From positions 1 to 54,693 of the forward strand of contig NZ_SJEX01000025.1 of the NCBI RefSeq assembly GCF_005930495.1: a stretch of DNA of 54,693 nucleotides, in the 5' to 3' direction. Positions 46,692-54,693 of the stretch are shown here, one piece after another. A model generated the notes under the pieces. The model worked only from the letters and a program-made list of their open reading frames with translations. It was not told where the DNA came from and searched no databases. A program made the position numbers and the translations under genes. The stretch is from Modestobacter excelsi. Lineage in GTDB: Bacteria; Actinomycetota; Actinomycetes; Mycobacteriales; Geodermatophilaceae. How positions within the stretch are numbered: position 1 is the stretch's first letter; every line of letters starts with the position of its first letter.

Positions 46692-47402
46692 TCAGCTCCT
46701 GACACCGGCAGCGGCCAGCAGAGTGGGGACGGCAGGCCGGCGGCGGTGCCGCAGGATGAGGACGGCGCCGAAAGCGACCAGCCACAGGCTCCACAGCACG
46801 TAGCCGGCGAGGTTGGCGGTGTCGACCAGCGGCAGGTCGAGGGGTGAGAGCAGCCCGGCGGCGACGAGCGTGGCCGACACCGAGCCGAGGGCGACGAACC
46901 AGCGGCCGGCGAACCCGGTGCCGAGGGCGGCGAGGACCAGAGCCGTCCAGGCGGCGGTGAGCAGATAGCCACCGGTCTCGCCGACCAGGTTGCCCAGCAC
47001 GCGGTCGGCGGTGCCGAACGCCGCACGGGCGCCGGCCGCCGCGTCCGGGTCGCTGCCCGCGGCCGTGGCGGCCCAGCCGGGCACCAGCAGCGGCCAGCGG
47101 AGCAGGCCGACGACCTGCACTACGGCGGCGGCTACGCCGACGGGCACCGCCCACCGCATGAGCCGCGATGCCGAGAGCCGGCCGACGCCGACCGCGACGG
47201 GGGCGAGCAGCGCCGCCCCCAGGGCGAGGGCGATGAACCAGGCGCTGACGGAGGCCTGCGAATCGCGGAAGGAGGCGAGGACGTCGTCGGCGGGCTGCTT
47301 GAGCACGTCGGGGTAGCCGAAGACGGCGCCGAGGCCGGTGAAGGCCACGTTGACGAGTACGGCTGCGGTGATCATGAGGACGGCGGTGCGGCGCGGTGTC
47401 AT
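46692..47402 (-). CDS. DUF4386-like membrane protein
   Basis: 236 residues, about six to seven hydrophobic segments (TAVLMITAAVLVNVAFTGLGAVF, SVSAWFIALALGAALLAPVAVGV, AVPVGVAAAVVQVVGLLRW, YLLTAAWTALVLAALGTGF, WFVALGSVSATLVAAGLL, LAGYVLWSLWLVAFGAVLIL). The layout and the GxVFxYPDVLKQPADDVLASFR segment after helix 1 match DUF4386, a family of unknown function. Second gene of the operon divergent from the second SARP gene, 37 bases after the first gene. Confidence 0.8.
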   Translation of the reverse strand: MTPRRTAVLMITAAVLVNVAFTGLGAVFGYPDVLKQPADDVLASFRDSQASVSAWFIALALGAALLAPVAVGVGRLSASRLMRWAVPVGVAAAVVQVVGLLRWPLLVPGWAATAAGSDPDAAAGARAAFGTADRVLGNLVGETGGYLLTAAWTALVLAALGTGFAGRWFVALGSVSATLVAAGLLSPLDLPLVDTANLAGYVLWSLWLVAFGAVLILRHRRRPAVPTLLAAAGVRS

Positions 47403-47439
47403 GACGGGGTTCCTTGTCTGGGCGGGATCGGTGTGCCGG

Positions 47440-47769
47440 TCAGCGCCGGGTGGACAGCGCCGCGATGTGGGCCACCAGCAGGGAGTCGGGGTGGGCGGCC
47501 TGGTGGTCGCGGGCCAGCAGCAGGGTGCGGTCGTGGTCGCCGCACAGGTGAGCCGTGGCGACGGCGACCAGTTGGCGATCGCGGCTGCAGGTGGCGGCCG
47601 CGGCAGCCCGGGCGAGCAGCTCCGTCCGGGAGGGGGTGATCAGGGCGGCGGCGACGAGCACCGCTGGGTCCTGGCTGGTGCAGGCGGCGTCGCGGAGGGC
47701 GTGGCTGCTGCCGTCGCTCCCCGCGATGAGGTCCCGGATCAGCTGTTCCGGGTCCCGAGTGGCTGCCAT
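47440..47769 (-). CDS. Small helical protein, first gene of the operon
   Basis: 109 residues: MAATRDPEQLIRDLIAGSDGSSHALRDAACTSQDPAVLVAAALITPSRTELLARAAAAATCSRDRQLVAVATAHLCGDHDRTLLLARDHQAAHPDSLLVAHIAALSTRR. A soluble protein with four to five helices, resembling a couple of helical-repeat units. No family recognised. It is divergent from the SARP gene across 67 bases that contain three phased CTGAYG repeats. Confidence 0.7.
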   Translation of the reverse strand: MAATRDPEQLIRDLIAGSDGSSHALRDAACTSQDPAVLVAAALITPSRTELLARAAAAATCSRDRQLVAVATAHLCGDHDRTLLLARDHQAAHPDSLLVAHIAALSTRR

Positions 47770-47792
47770 GTGGGGAACCCTGGACGGGAGGG

Positions 47793-47820
47793 CTGACGAC
47801 GCTCTGATGACGGGCTGACG
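47793..47820. promoter_or_regulatory. Three CTGAYG repeats at 11-bp spacing (SARP-type site)
   Basis: CTGACG at 47793-47798, CTGATG at 47804-47809 and CTGACG at 47815-47820 are exactly 11 bases apart. They lie in the 67-base divergent region between the operon's first gene and the SARP gene. This is the spacing that SARP proteins recognise. Confidence 0.65.
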
Positions 47821-47836
47821 GCCCTACGCTCGCCGG

Positions 47837-50782
47837 GTGCTCACCGTCGCGGTGCTGGGCCGGGTGCAGATGTGGCACGACGGGGTGTCCGCGCCGGTAC
47901 CCAGTGGCCTGACCACCGAGCTGCTGGTGCGCCTCGCCCTGGACGCCGGTCGTCCGGTCCGAGCCGAGCGGCTGGTCGAGGAGTTGTGGCCCGGCACGAC
48001 GGGCACCCGGTTGAACACACTGCAGGCGAAGGTGTCGCAGTTGCGCCGGGCCCTGGGCGACCCGGCTGCGCTGACCGGCGGACCCGAGGGGTACACGTTG
48101 GCCGTCGACCCGGGCCGGGTGGACGCGCTGCGCGTCCTCCGGCTCGCCGACGAGGGGGTTGCGCTGCTGGCCGCAGGCAACGCCGACGCGGCAGCGGTCA
48201 CCTGCCGGGAGGGACTGGCGCTGTTCGGCGCGGAGGTCCTACCGGCCGCGGGGGCAGCGGAGTGGGTGCTCCCGCACCGCGTCCGTCTCGAGGAGACCCG
48301 GGTCCGGCTGCTCGAGGACGAGCTGGCCGCGCGCCTCGCCCTGGGCGCCCGCGGCGAGCTCGTCGGCGAGCTGGAGTCCCTGGTCGCCGTCCACCCCCTG
48401 CGTGAGCGACTCTGGGCGCTGCTGATCACCGCTCTCTACGGTGCCGGGCGCCAGTCGGATGCCCTGGCGGCCTGCCGGCGGGTGGCGCGCCTCCTGTCCG
48501 ACGAGCTCGGCGTGGACCCGGGCGCCGAGCTGGCAGCCCTGGAGCGCCAGGTGCTCACCCACGACCCGGGCCTCGCGCCGGCCGCCCGGTCCGCTCCTGC
48601 GCCGCGCCGCCCGGGGAACGTCCCGGTGCCCGCGACGCCGCTCGCCGGACGGGTCGAGGACCTGACCGGCTTGCTGCGGGCCCTCGGCCGGAGCCGCCTG
48701 GTCACGGTCGTCGGGCCCGCGGGCGTGGGCAAGACCCGGCTGGCGGTCGAGGCGGCCGGCCGGAACACCTCCCCGGACGGTGCATGGTGGGTCAGGCTCG
48801 AGGGCGCCCGGACCGCCGATGAGGTCCCGGTGGCCATCGCGGACGCCGTGCCAGCAGTGGACGGCTCCCGCCGGGATGTCGCCACGGACCTCCGGGGAGC
48901 CGACCTGCTCCTGGTCCTCGACAACTGCGAGCACCTGGCGGAGGGCGTCGCCGCCCTGGTCTCCGCCGTGCTCGACGGCGCTCCGGGCGTGCGCGTGCTC
49001 ACGACCAGTCAGCGACCACTCGGGCTCGACGGCGAGCTGGTCTTCCCGCTCGACCCGCTGCCGGAGGCCGACGCCGTGGCACTGTTCGGGCAGCGCGCCG
49101 CCGAGCGGCGGGCCTCGTTCCTACTGACGGCGGATGCCGCGCCGGCCGTGTCGCAGCTGTGCCGCGCGCTGGACTGCCTGCCGCTGGCGATCGAGCTGGC
49201 CGCGGCGCGGACGCGCATCATGTCGGTGCCCGAGATCATCCGGCGGCTCGATGACCGGTTCCGGCTGCTCGCCGACCCGACGTCCACCCGCCGGGAACGC
49301 CGCCGCACGCTGGCCGCAGCGCTGTCCTGGAGCTACGACCTGCTCTTCCCCGACGACCAGCGCGGCCTGTGGGCGCTGGCTCAGTTCCCGGGCGGAGCTA
49401 CTCTGCCGGCCCTCGAGCACGTCCTGAGCGGACTCGACGTGCCCTCCGCCTCCGCGCTCGACATCGTCGACCGTCTGGTCGACCGCTCACTGGTCACCGT
49501 CGACGTCGACGGGACGGGAGGAACCCGATACCGGCTGCTGGACAGCATCCGCGCCTTCGCCGCCGACCGCGCGGCCGAGGCCGGGGTGACCGGTGCGGCG
49601 GCCGACGCACTCGTCGGCTGGACCGTGCAGCTGGCCGCCACCGTCGCCGCGACGGTGCGGGGCCCCGCCCAGGCCGAGCAGGTCGCTGTGACCGCGGCCG
49701 AGCGCGGGACGATCGACGCCGCCCTGCACCGGGCCCATGCCACAGATCCCCTCACCGGCCTGCGGATCGCCGTCGACCTCGGCTGGGCGTGGGTGCTGCT
49801 CGATGACGGGGCCGCGGTCGGCCGGCTGCACGCCGCGCGCCTGGGCGCCGACTCACCGCCGCGCGATCTCGAGGTGCGCGCGCTGCTGCTGGAGAGCTGG
49901 TACGAGGCGATGTCAGGAGACCTCACGCCGGCCCGGACCCTCCTCGACCGCGCCACCGTCCTCGCCGAGGACGACCCGTCGCTGGCCGTGCTGGCGCGCT
50001 GGTACGGCGGCTTCGTCCTCCCCCTGGAGGGTCGGGCGGCTGAGGCCCTGGCCGACCTGGCGCACTGCCGGGAGACCTACGCCGCCACCGGGGCCACCTG
50101 GGAAGAGGGCGGCAGCCTGCTTCTGGCGGCCTTCGCCCACCTCGCCCTCGGGAACACATCGGGGGCACGTGCCGCATCCGAGGAGGCGATCGTCATTCTG
50201 CGGCCGCTCGGGGACATCTGGGCACTGCTGCACGCCGAGGGCGCGCTCGGCAGGATCGCGCAGGCCGAGCAACGCCTTCCCGACGCCGCACGGCACCACC
50301 GGTACGCCGCGGAGTCAGCGGACCGGCTCGGTTTCGGCGGAGCTGCCGCGCTGCACCGCGTGCAGTTGGGACGCGCCCAGCGCCAGGGCGGCGACCCGGG
50401 CGCGGCGGACACCTTGCACCGAGCGGTCGCCGGTGCCCAGCTCGCCGGCGACCGACGGCTGCTCGCTCTGGCCCAGGTGGCCCAGGCGGAGGTCCTCCGC
50501 GACGCCGGCGACCGACCCGCGGCCCGCACACTGCTGGACGCCGCCCATCACTGGTACACCGAGTCCGGCGCCGGCGAGGGCGCCGCACTCGCCGCTTGCC
50601 TGCGAGCCACCATGCGTGCCGAAGACGGCGAGCCCGGCGCTCAGGAGGACCTACAAGCGATCCGCGACGCCGCCGAGCGCACCGGGGACCGCGAGGTGCA
50701 GGCGCTGGCCACCGCCACGCTGGGCGACCTCCGGCAGCCGACGCCCGCCCGGGGAAGTTGGCGGGCTGGACGCACGCCGTAG
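47837..50782 (+). CDS. AfsR/SARP-type regulator with NB-ARC ATPase (second)
   Basis: 981 residues from GTG 47837 (MLTVAVLGRVQMWHDG). N-terminal winged helix (about 1-88: LDAGRPVRAERLVEELWPGTTGTRLNTLQAKVSQLRRALGD), then the BTAD domain (VDALRVLRLADEGVALLAAGNAD ... ELGVDPGAELAALERQVL, to about 245). NB-ARC/STAND ATPase: Walker A VGPAGVGKTRLAVEA, Walker B LLLVLDNCEHLAEG, LTTSQRPLG, LDCLPLAIELAAARTRIMS. The C-terminal third is TPR-like. It shares its layout with the regulator at 24.6-27.9 kb but differs in sequence, and its putative site (CTGAYG) differs too. Likely activates the divergent membrane-protein operon and itself. Stop TAG. Confidence 0.93.
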   Translation: MLTVAVLGRVQMWHDGVSAPVPSGLTTELLVRLALDAGRPVRAERLVEELWPGTTGTRLNTLQAKVSQLRRALGDPAALTGGPEGYTLAVDPGRVDALRVLRLADEGVALLAAGNADAAAVTCREGLALFGAEVLPAAGAAEWVLPHRVRLEETRVRLLEDELAARLALGARGELVGELESLVAVHPLRERLWALLITALYGAGRQSDALAACRRVARLLSDELGVDPGAELAALERQVLTHDPGLAPAARSAPAPRRPGNVPVPATPLAGRVEDLTGLLRALGRSRLVTVVGPAGVGKTRLAVEAAGRNTSPDGAWWVRLEGARTADEVPVAIADAVPAVDGSRRDVATDLRGADLLLVLDNCEHLAEGVAALVSAVLDGAPGVRVLTTSQRPLGLDGELVFPLDPLPEADAVALFGQRAAERRASFLLTADAAPAVSQLCRALDCLPLAIELAAARTRIMSVPEIIRRLDDRFRLLADPTSTRRERRRTLAAALSWSYDLLFPDDQRGLWALAQFPGGATLPALEHVLSGLDVPSASALDIVDRLVDRSLVTVDVDGTGGTRYRLLDSIRAFAADRAAEAGVTGAAADALVGWTVQLAATVAATVRGPAQAEQVAVTAAERGTIDAALHRAHATDPLTGLRIAVDLGWAWVLLDDGAAVGRLHAARLGADSPPRDLEVRALLLESWYEAMSGDLTPARTLLDRATVLAEDDPSLAVLARWYGGFVLPLEGRAAEALADLAHCRETYAATGATWEEGGSLLLAAFAHLALGNTSGARAASEEAIVILRPLGDIWALLHAEGALGRIAQAEQRLPDAARHHRYAAESADRLGFGGAAALHRVQLGRAQRQGGDPGAADTLHRAVAGAQLAGDRRLLALAQVAQAEVLRDAGDRPAARTLLDAAHHWYTESGAGEGAALAACLRATMRAEDGEPGAQEDLQAIRDAAERTGDREVQALATATLGDLRQPTPARGSWRAGRTP

Positions 50783-51127
50783 GTCCAGTCGGCCCGCGGA
50801 CGGGGTCGCGTCCCCCGGTCCTGACGCCCCCTGGAGCGTCCGCAGCGGTCGACGGTCAGGCGGTGATACGTCCGGTGCGCGGAGCGGGAGGTCGGACCCC
50901 GCCTCCAGCCGGCTCACCCCGTGCTCCTGATGGAGCGACCGACCGAGGCGGTACGCGCACACCCCTGGAACTACGCGATGGGCTGGGCGGACGCATTGCG
51001 ACGGCCGGAGCGACCGCGTAGCCGTGTGGCGACCGACGCCGGAGCAACAAGGCCGAACGAAGGGTTCGGCGCCACCCCACGACCTGACAGACGAGGACTT
51101 GTCGAGTGGACACGACGCCGCGCACGC
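50783..51127. other. Intergenic region between convergent genes
   Basis: About 345 bases. Short frame 50930-51021 (MERPTEAVRAHPWNYAMGWADALRRPERPR) reads somewhat protein-like, but nothing supports it. No clear terminator hairpin found. Confidence 0.35.
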
Positions 51128-51784
51128 TCAGCTCCGGTCGACGAAGCCGGTGCGGTAGGCCCACACCACGGCCTGGGTGCGGTCGTGCACGCCGAGCTTG
51201 GTGAGGATGCGCTTGACATGGGTCTTCACGGTCTCCGGCGCGACTCGAAGGGAGCTGGCGATCTGTCCGGTGGACAGACCGTCGGCGAGGGCGTGCAGCA
51301 CATCGGCCTCACGTTCGGTGAGCGGGTCGGCCAGCCGGAGCAGGGCCGGGTCGGGAACCCGGCGAGCGGCGTAGGCGGCCAGCAACCGCCGGGTGACGGC
51401 CGGGGAGACGAGCGCGTCCCCGGCGACGAGGGTGCGGATGCCGGTGATGAGCTCGTCCGGGGTGGCCCGCTTCAGCAGGAAGCCGTCCGCGCCGGCGTCG
51501 ACGGCGTCGTCGACGACCTCGTCGGTGTCGAACGTGGTGAGCACGAGCACGCGGGGTCGGGGCTCGCCCCACCCGATGATCTCCCGGGTCGCGGAGATGC
51601 CGTCGTGCCGGGGCATCCGGACGTCCATGCAGACGACGTCGGGTCGCAAGGTCCGGGCATCGCGCACCGCGTCCAGGCCGTTGGTCGCCTCGCCCACCAC
51701 GCAGATGTCGGGCTCGGCGTCCAGCAGCGCTCGCAGTCCGCCGCGGACGAGGGCGTCGTCGTCGGCGAGCAGGACCCTGATCAC
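51128..51784 (-). CDS. NarL/LuxR-type response regulator
   Basis: 218 residues. Receiver domain: LLADDDALVRGGLRALLD (acidic pocket), phospho-acceptor Asp 54 in VCMDVRMPRHDG, Thr in VLVLTTFDTDE, Lys in FLLKRATPDELI. C-terminal LuxR helix-turn-helix: DPLTEREADVLHALADGLSTGQIASSLRVAPETVKTHVKRILTKLGVHDRTQAVVWAYRTGFV. ATG 51784 overlaps the kinase stop by four bases, so they are coupled. Target genes are not indicated in the sequence. Confidence 0.95.
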   Translation of the reverse strand: MIRVLLADDDALVRGGLRALLDAEPDICVVGEATNGLDAVRDARTLRPDVVCMDVRMPRHDGISATREIIGWGEPRPRVLVLTTFDTDEVVDDAVDAGADGFLLKRATPDELITGIRTLVAGDALVSPAVTRRLLAAYAARRVPDPALLRLADPLTEREADVLHALADGLSTGQIASSLRVAPETVKTHVKRILTKLGVHDRTQAVVWAYRTGFVDRS

Positions 51785-52986
51785 GGTCGGGATCCTGACG
51801 GGGACATCCTCAGCGCGGGGATGGTGGCCCGTATCCGGAAATCCCCGGCGACTGGCCCGGCCTCGAGGGAGCCGCCTTCCAGGCGGGCTCGTTCGCCCAT
51901 GTTCACCAGTCCCCGTCCGTCGGCAGAAGCCGGCGGGCCGTCCCCGGAGCTGTCGATGGGGTTGGTGACCTCCACGACGACCTGGTCGGCGATCTGGTCG
52001 ACGTCGATGCGGACGATCCCGGACGTGGTGTGGCGCACGGCGTTGGTCACCGCCTCCTGCACGATCCGGTAGACCGTCCGGCCGGCGCTGGCGCTGAGCT
52101 GGACCTGCCCGGTGTGCACATGCACCTCCCGTCCGGCGGCCCGAACCCCGGCGGCCAGCTCATCGAGATCGGCCAGCGAGGGCTCGACCCACGCGTTGTC
52201 CGTCTCCTGGGAGCCCGGGTGCAGGACCCGGAGCATCCGGTCGAGCTCGCTGAGTGCTCCTCGACCGACCGTCTCGATCCGCTCGAGTGCGTCGTGCCCG
52301 AACGCCGGGTTCCGCGCATGGACCCGTCGTCCCACGGCGGCCTGCAGCACGATCACGGTCACCGCGTGGCCGAGCGCGTCGTGCAGTTCCCGGGCAAGCC
52401 GTCCGCGTTCCTCCACCAGCAGCTGTTCGGCCGACCGGGCCCGTTCGCGCGCCTCGGCCACTTCCTTGCCCGCCGTGGCCGCAGCGGCGGTCCGTCGGGA
52501 CCGGGTCGCGTCGCCGGCGACCACCGCGATGCCGAAGATCGTCGCGATGTTGAACAGCGCCGTCGGATCGAAGGCACCACGGTCGAACACCAGGAACCCC
52601 GCGACGCCGAGGGCAGCCAGAGCGCAACCCCCGGCCCGCAGGCGGCGGTCACCGAGCGCGAAGCAGGTGAACAGGCCGATCCACGTCGGCCATTGCACGA
52701 GCCACACGCTGAGCCCGGAGGCCGCGGTTCCGACGACGACGGCCGACGTGACCGCGAGCGTGATCAGCGGGACGACGTGGCGCCACAGCAGGCACAGCAC
52801 CGACACCGCGGCGAGCACGGCTGCCGGCACCCCGGGCGACCGGTAGGGCTCCTGGGCCGGCAGGACGAGTTCGGCGAAGGCGGAGCACACCGCCAGGCCG
52901 GTGATCAGCCACATCTCACCGCGGGCCGGGCGTACGGCGCCGCGCGAAGCACGCGGTTCGCCCGGTCGAACCACCCTGGTGGGCAC
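51781..52986 (-). CDS. Sensor histidine kinase (HisKA_3 type)
   Basis: 401 residues from GTG 52986. About five hydrophobic segments in the first 170 residues, including MWLITGLAVCSAFAELVLPA, AVLAAVSVLCLLW, LITLAVTSAVVVGTAASGL, WIGLFTCFALG, LAALGVAGFLVF and IATIFGIAVVAGD. A coiled coil then leads to the HisKA_3 box ERGRLARELHDALGHAVTVIVLQAAVGRR, where the His is phosphorylated. The HATPase_c domain carries YRIVQEAVTNAVRHT (N box) and DGRGLVNMGERARLEGGSL (G box). It has no large extracytoplasmic sensor, suggesting that membrane or intracellular cues are sensed. Partner is the overlapping response regulator. Confidence 0.93.
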   Translation of the reverse strand: MPTRVVRPGEPRASRGAVRPARGEMWLITGLAVCSAFAELVLPAQEPYRSPGVPAAVLAAVSVLCLLWRHVVPLITLAVTSAVVVGTAASGLSVWLVQWPTWIGLFTCFALGDRRLRAGGCALAALGVAGFLVFDRGAFDPTALFNIATIFGIAVVAGDATRSRRTAAAATAGKEVAEARERARSAEQLLVEERGRLARELHDALGHAVTVIVLQAAVGRRVHARNPAFGHDALERIETVGRGALSELDRMLRVLHPGSQETDNAWVEPSLADLDELAAGVRAAGREVHVHTGQVQLSASAGRTVYRIVQEAVTNAVRHTTSGIVRIDVDQIADQVVVEVTNPIDSSGDGPPASADGRGLVNMGERARLEGGSLEAGPVAGDFRIRATIPALRMSPSGSRP

Positions 52987-53199
52987 GAGCCCATCTTGCT
53001 CCGGGCGGCGCCTGGTGCACATGCCCCGCGTGGGGCATCCCGGTGTGCCCCGCCGGGGGCATGGCCGGCGGTCGGCTACCCCGGATGGGCCGGATCACGG
53101 CCCCCGCGCGGGGCTCGATGTCCGGCGTCCCCCGGGCCCAGGCTCTGCGACGAGCCCAATTCCAGGGACTCGTCGGATCAAGCCAGGAGCTCGGTGACC

Positions 53200-54402
53200 A
53201 TGACCACCCACACGACACCGGCCATCGCCGGACCGCCCGCGCACCATCGCACCACTCGATACCGGAACACCGTGGCGGCAGCGGCGTTGCTCGCCACGCT
53301 GAGCGTCGCCACCGCGTGTGGGACGGCCGATCAGCGCAGCGCCTCGGCCGCCACCGTCCCCGCCGCGGCCGCTTCGACGACGTCCCCTCGTGACTCCGGC
53401 CTCGCCCGGAAGATGACCAGCATCCTCGAGCAGCATCGCGCCGACCACGAGTTCGTCGGAGCTGTCCTCCGCCTGCAGGAGAAGGACGGAGCCCCCATCA
53501 CTGTGACCTCGGGCACCAAGGAACTGAGCGGGGACAGCGGCGTCGTCGATCCGCGGATCCCCTGGGGGATCGGGAGCGTCACGAAGACGTTCGTGGCCGT
53601 CGTCGTCCTGCAGCTCGCCGAGGAAGGCCGCATCGACCTCGACGCCGGAATCGACGGCTACCTGCCCGACCTCGCGGGCGCCGACCGGATCACGCCCCGG
53701 CAGCTCCTCCAGCACACCAGTGGACTCGGTGAGTACATCGAACAGCCCGCCGTCCTGGACGACGCACGGCGCGTGTGGACGCCGGCAGAGTTGATCGCCG
53801 TCGCCGAGGCGGCCGGGCGGACCGGGGAACCGGGCGGGGCGCATGCCTACTCCAACACCAACTACGTGGTGCTCGGCCAGATCGTCGAGCAGGTCACCGG
53901 CCACCCCTGGGCCGCAGAGGTGCGTGAGCGCATCCTCGAGCCACTGCGCATGCACCACACCGCAGTGATGACCTGTCACGAAGCGCCCGGCTACGGCCTG
54001 GAGGGCGACGCATTCGTCGACTTCACTGATCGGTGGGACCCCTCGCTCGGAGGCGCGGCCGGAGCGCTCAAGTCGACGGCGAAGGACCTGATGACGTACA
54101 CCGAGGCGCTGGCCGACGGCCGACTGCTGTCCGATGCGAGCCAGGCAGAATGGACGGCGTTCATCCCGGCCGCCGACTACTCGGCATTCGGCGTCGTCCG
54201 GCACGAGTACGGCCTGGGGCTCGAGCTGTACGCCACCGACCAGGTGACCGTCTACGGCCACCTGGGCAGCGGGGCCGCGAGTTCCGCGTTCATCGCGTTC
54301 GACCGGGAGAGCGGAGCATCGGTCGTGGTGATGATGAACTCCGACAACCCCGGACCGCAGGCCCTCATGGCCATCGAGGCCCTCACCGCCGCAAGGGGTT
54401 GA
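53200..54402 (+). CDS. Secreted class C beta-lactamase-like serine hydrolase (lipoprotein)
   Basis: 400 residues. Signal region after a Thr/His-rich start: NTVAAAALLATLSVATACG, with lipobox VATAC, so it is probably lipid-anchored at the outer face. Serine hydrolase motifs of the DD-peptidase/class C fold: SVTK (S-x-x-K nucleophile, near residue 127), YSNTNY (YxN, near residue 222), and HLGSG (replacing KTG/HxG, near residue 354). Also GRIDLDAGIDGYLPDL and LLQHTSGLGEY, typical of this family. It may act on peptidoglycan peptides or esters; the substrate is unknown and no resistance role is claimed. ATG 53200 has GGAGCTCGG upstream. Confidence 0.93.
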   Translation: MTTHTTPAIAGPPAHHRTTRYRNTVAAAALLATLSVATACGTADQRSASAATVPAAAASTTSPRDSGLARKMTSILEQHRADHEFVGAVLRLQEKDGAPITVTSGTKELSGDSGVVDPRIPWGIGSVTKTFVAVVVLQLAEEGRIDLDAGIDGYLPDLAGADRITPRQLLQHTSGLGEYIEQPAVLDDARRVWTPAELIAVAEAAGRTGEPGGAHAYSNTNYVVLGQIVEQVTGHPWAAEVRERILEPLRMHHTAVMTCHEAPGYGLEGDAFVDFTDRWDPSLGGAAGALKSTAKDLMTYTEALADGRLLSDASQAEWTAFIPAADYSAFGVVRHEYGLGLELYATDQVTVYGHLGSGAASSAFIAFDRESGASVVVMMNSDNPGPQALMAIEALTAARG

Positions 54403-54409
54403 CGGGATC

Positions 54410-54448
54410 GGTGGCCTCGACCGTTGCTCACCAACGGTCGAAGCCACC
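54410..54448 (+). terminator. Strong hairpin terminator after the serine hydrolase
   Basis: Arms at 54410-54426 and 54432-54448 (17 bases each) are complementary with one mismatch, around a five-base CTCAC loop. It begins 8 bases after the stop codon. No T-run follows, as is usual in this GC-rich group. Confidence 0.75.
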
Positions 54449-54693
54449 AAGCACCGCCCGGTGATCCCGCTCAACTGGTCCAGCACCTCCCACGCGTCCC
54501 GCCTCAGGCCCCACCGATGACACGTGTCAGGGGTCGGCCGTGCGGCCCGCCCGGCAACCGATGAGCTTCCGCACATGTGGCGGGCCCAAGGCGCCCGACA
54601 ACCTCAGACCACGGCCCGCAAGGACCACCCGCACCGCGGGCGGCGGGCACTCCCCAGAGGCATCTCATGCGCACTCCCGGAACACCCCACCCC
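54449..54693. other. Region at the window end
   Basis: No gene supported in the last 245 bases. Confidence 0.4.

Noticed and set aside
52030-53199. Extending the serine hydrolase upstream along its open frame
   Set aside because: The upstream part is antisense to the histidine kinase; the lipoprotein signal begins after ATG 53200.
53200-54402. An antibiotic-resistance beta-lactamase
   Set aside because: The serine hydrolase family is broad (peptidases, esterases); the third motif and context do not indicate beta-lactam hydrolysis.

Overview
The window is very GC-rich, with many GTG starts, a WhiB protein, DUF3039/DUF3099/DUF7455-type proteins and AfsR/SARP regulators. This points to a free-living actinobacterium, most likely of the Geodermatophilaceae (Blastococcus, Geodermatophilus, Modestobacter). 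That placement is an inference from gene content.

1-8.7 kb is a conserved chromosomal block with intact genes: the primary sigma factor sigA, a small zinc-ribbon protein, a VanW-family membrane-anchored protein, a YihY/BrkB membrane protein, a DUF3039 protein, pseudouridine-phosphate glycosidase with a PfkB kinase, and a DUF3099 membrane protein. The block ends abruptly in an HhH-GPD DNA-repair gene whose N-terminal half is missing. Two related ~85-bp intergenic repeats lie after sigA and after the brkB-type gene, in opposite orientations.

8.7-38 kb is accessory and much decayed. It holds a phage/ICE-like pair of DNA-binding proteins, a SerA, a type III glutamine synthetase, DoxX and nitroreductase genes, a DODA-type dioxygenase with two in-frame amber codons, a MarR gene with one amber codon, and a regulated locus at 22.6-28.2 kb (MFS exporter, HMA metal-binding protein, large SARP/NB-ARC regulator, truncated CopZ). 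In that locus 11-bp-phased CTGTCC repeats occur in both divergent promoter regions. Further on come an SRPBCC protein, TetR-linked NAD(P)-binding and hydrolase genes with palindromic operators, an ECF sigma factor overlapping a cupin gene, broken hydrolase and NTF2/DUF1330 genes, a tRNA/tmRNA-like 3' end and a second fragment of the phage-like DNA-binding gene.

38.2-44.5 kb is bounded by two 108-bp direct repeats (94/108 identical). It encodes two DUF732-like secreted or anchored proteins and a ~1150-codon beta-propeller/KAP P-loop NTPase. The NTPase gene carries three frameshifts (one inside Walker A) and one amber codon. It is the most unusual protein architecture here and resembles membrane KAP ATPases linked to phage defence, but as read it is broken.

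44.5-54.7 kb is again mostly intact: prepilin peptidase, a WhiB protein with a hydrophobic N-terminus, a four-gene operon (last gene truncated) divergent from a second SARP/NB-ARC regulator with its own 11-bp-phased CTGAYG repeats, a NarL-type two-component system, and a secreted class-C beta-lactamase-like serine hydrolase with a strong terminator hairpin.
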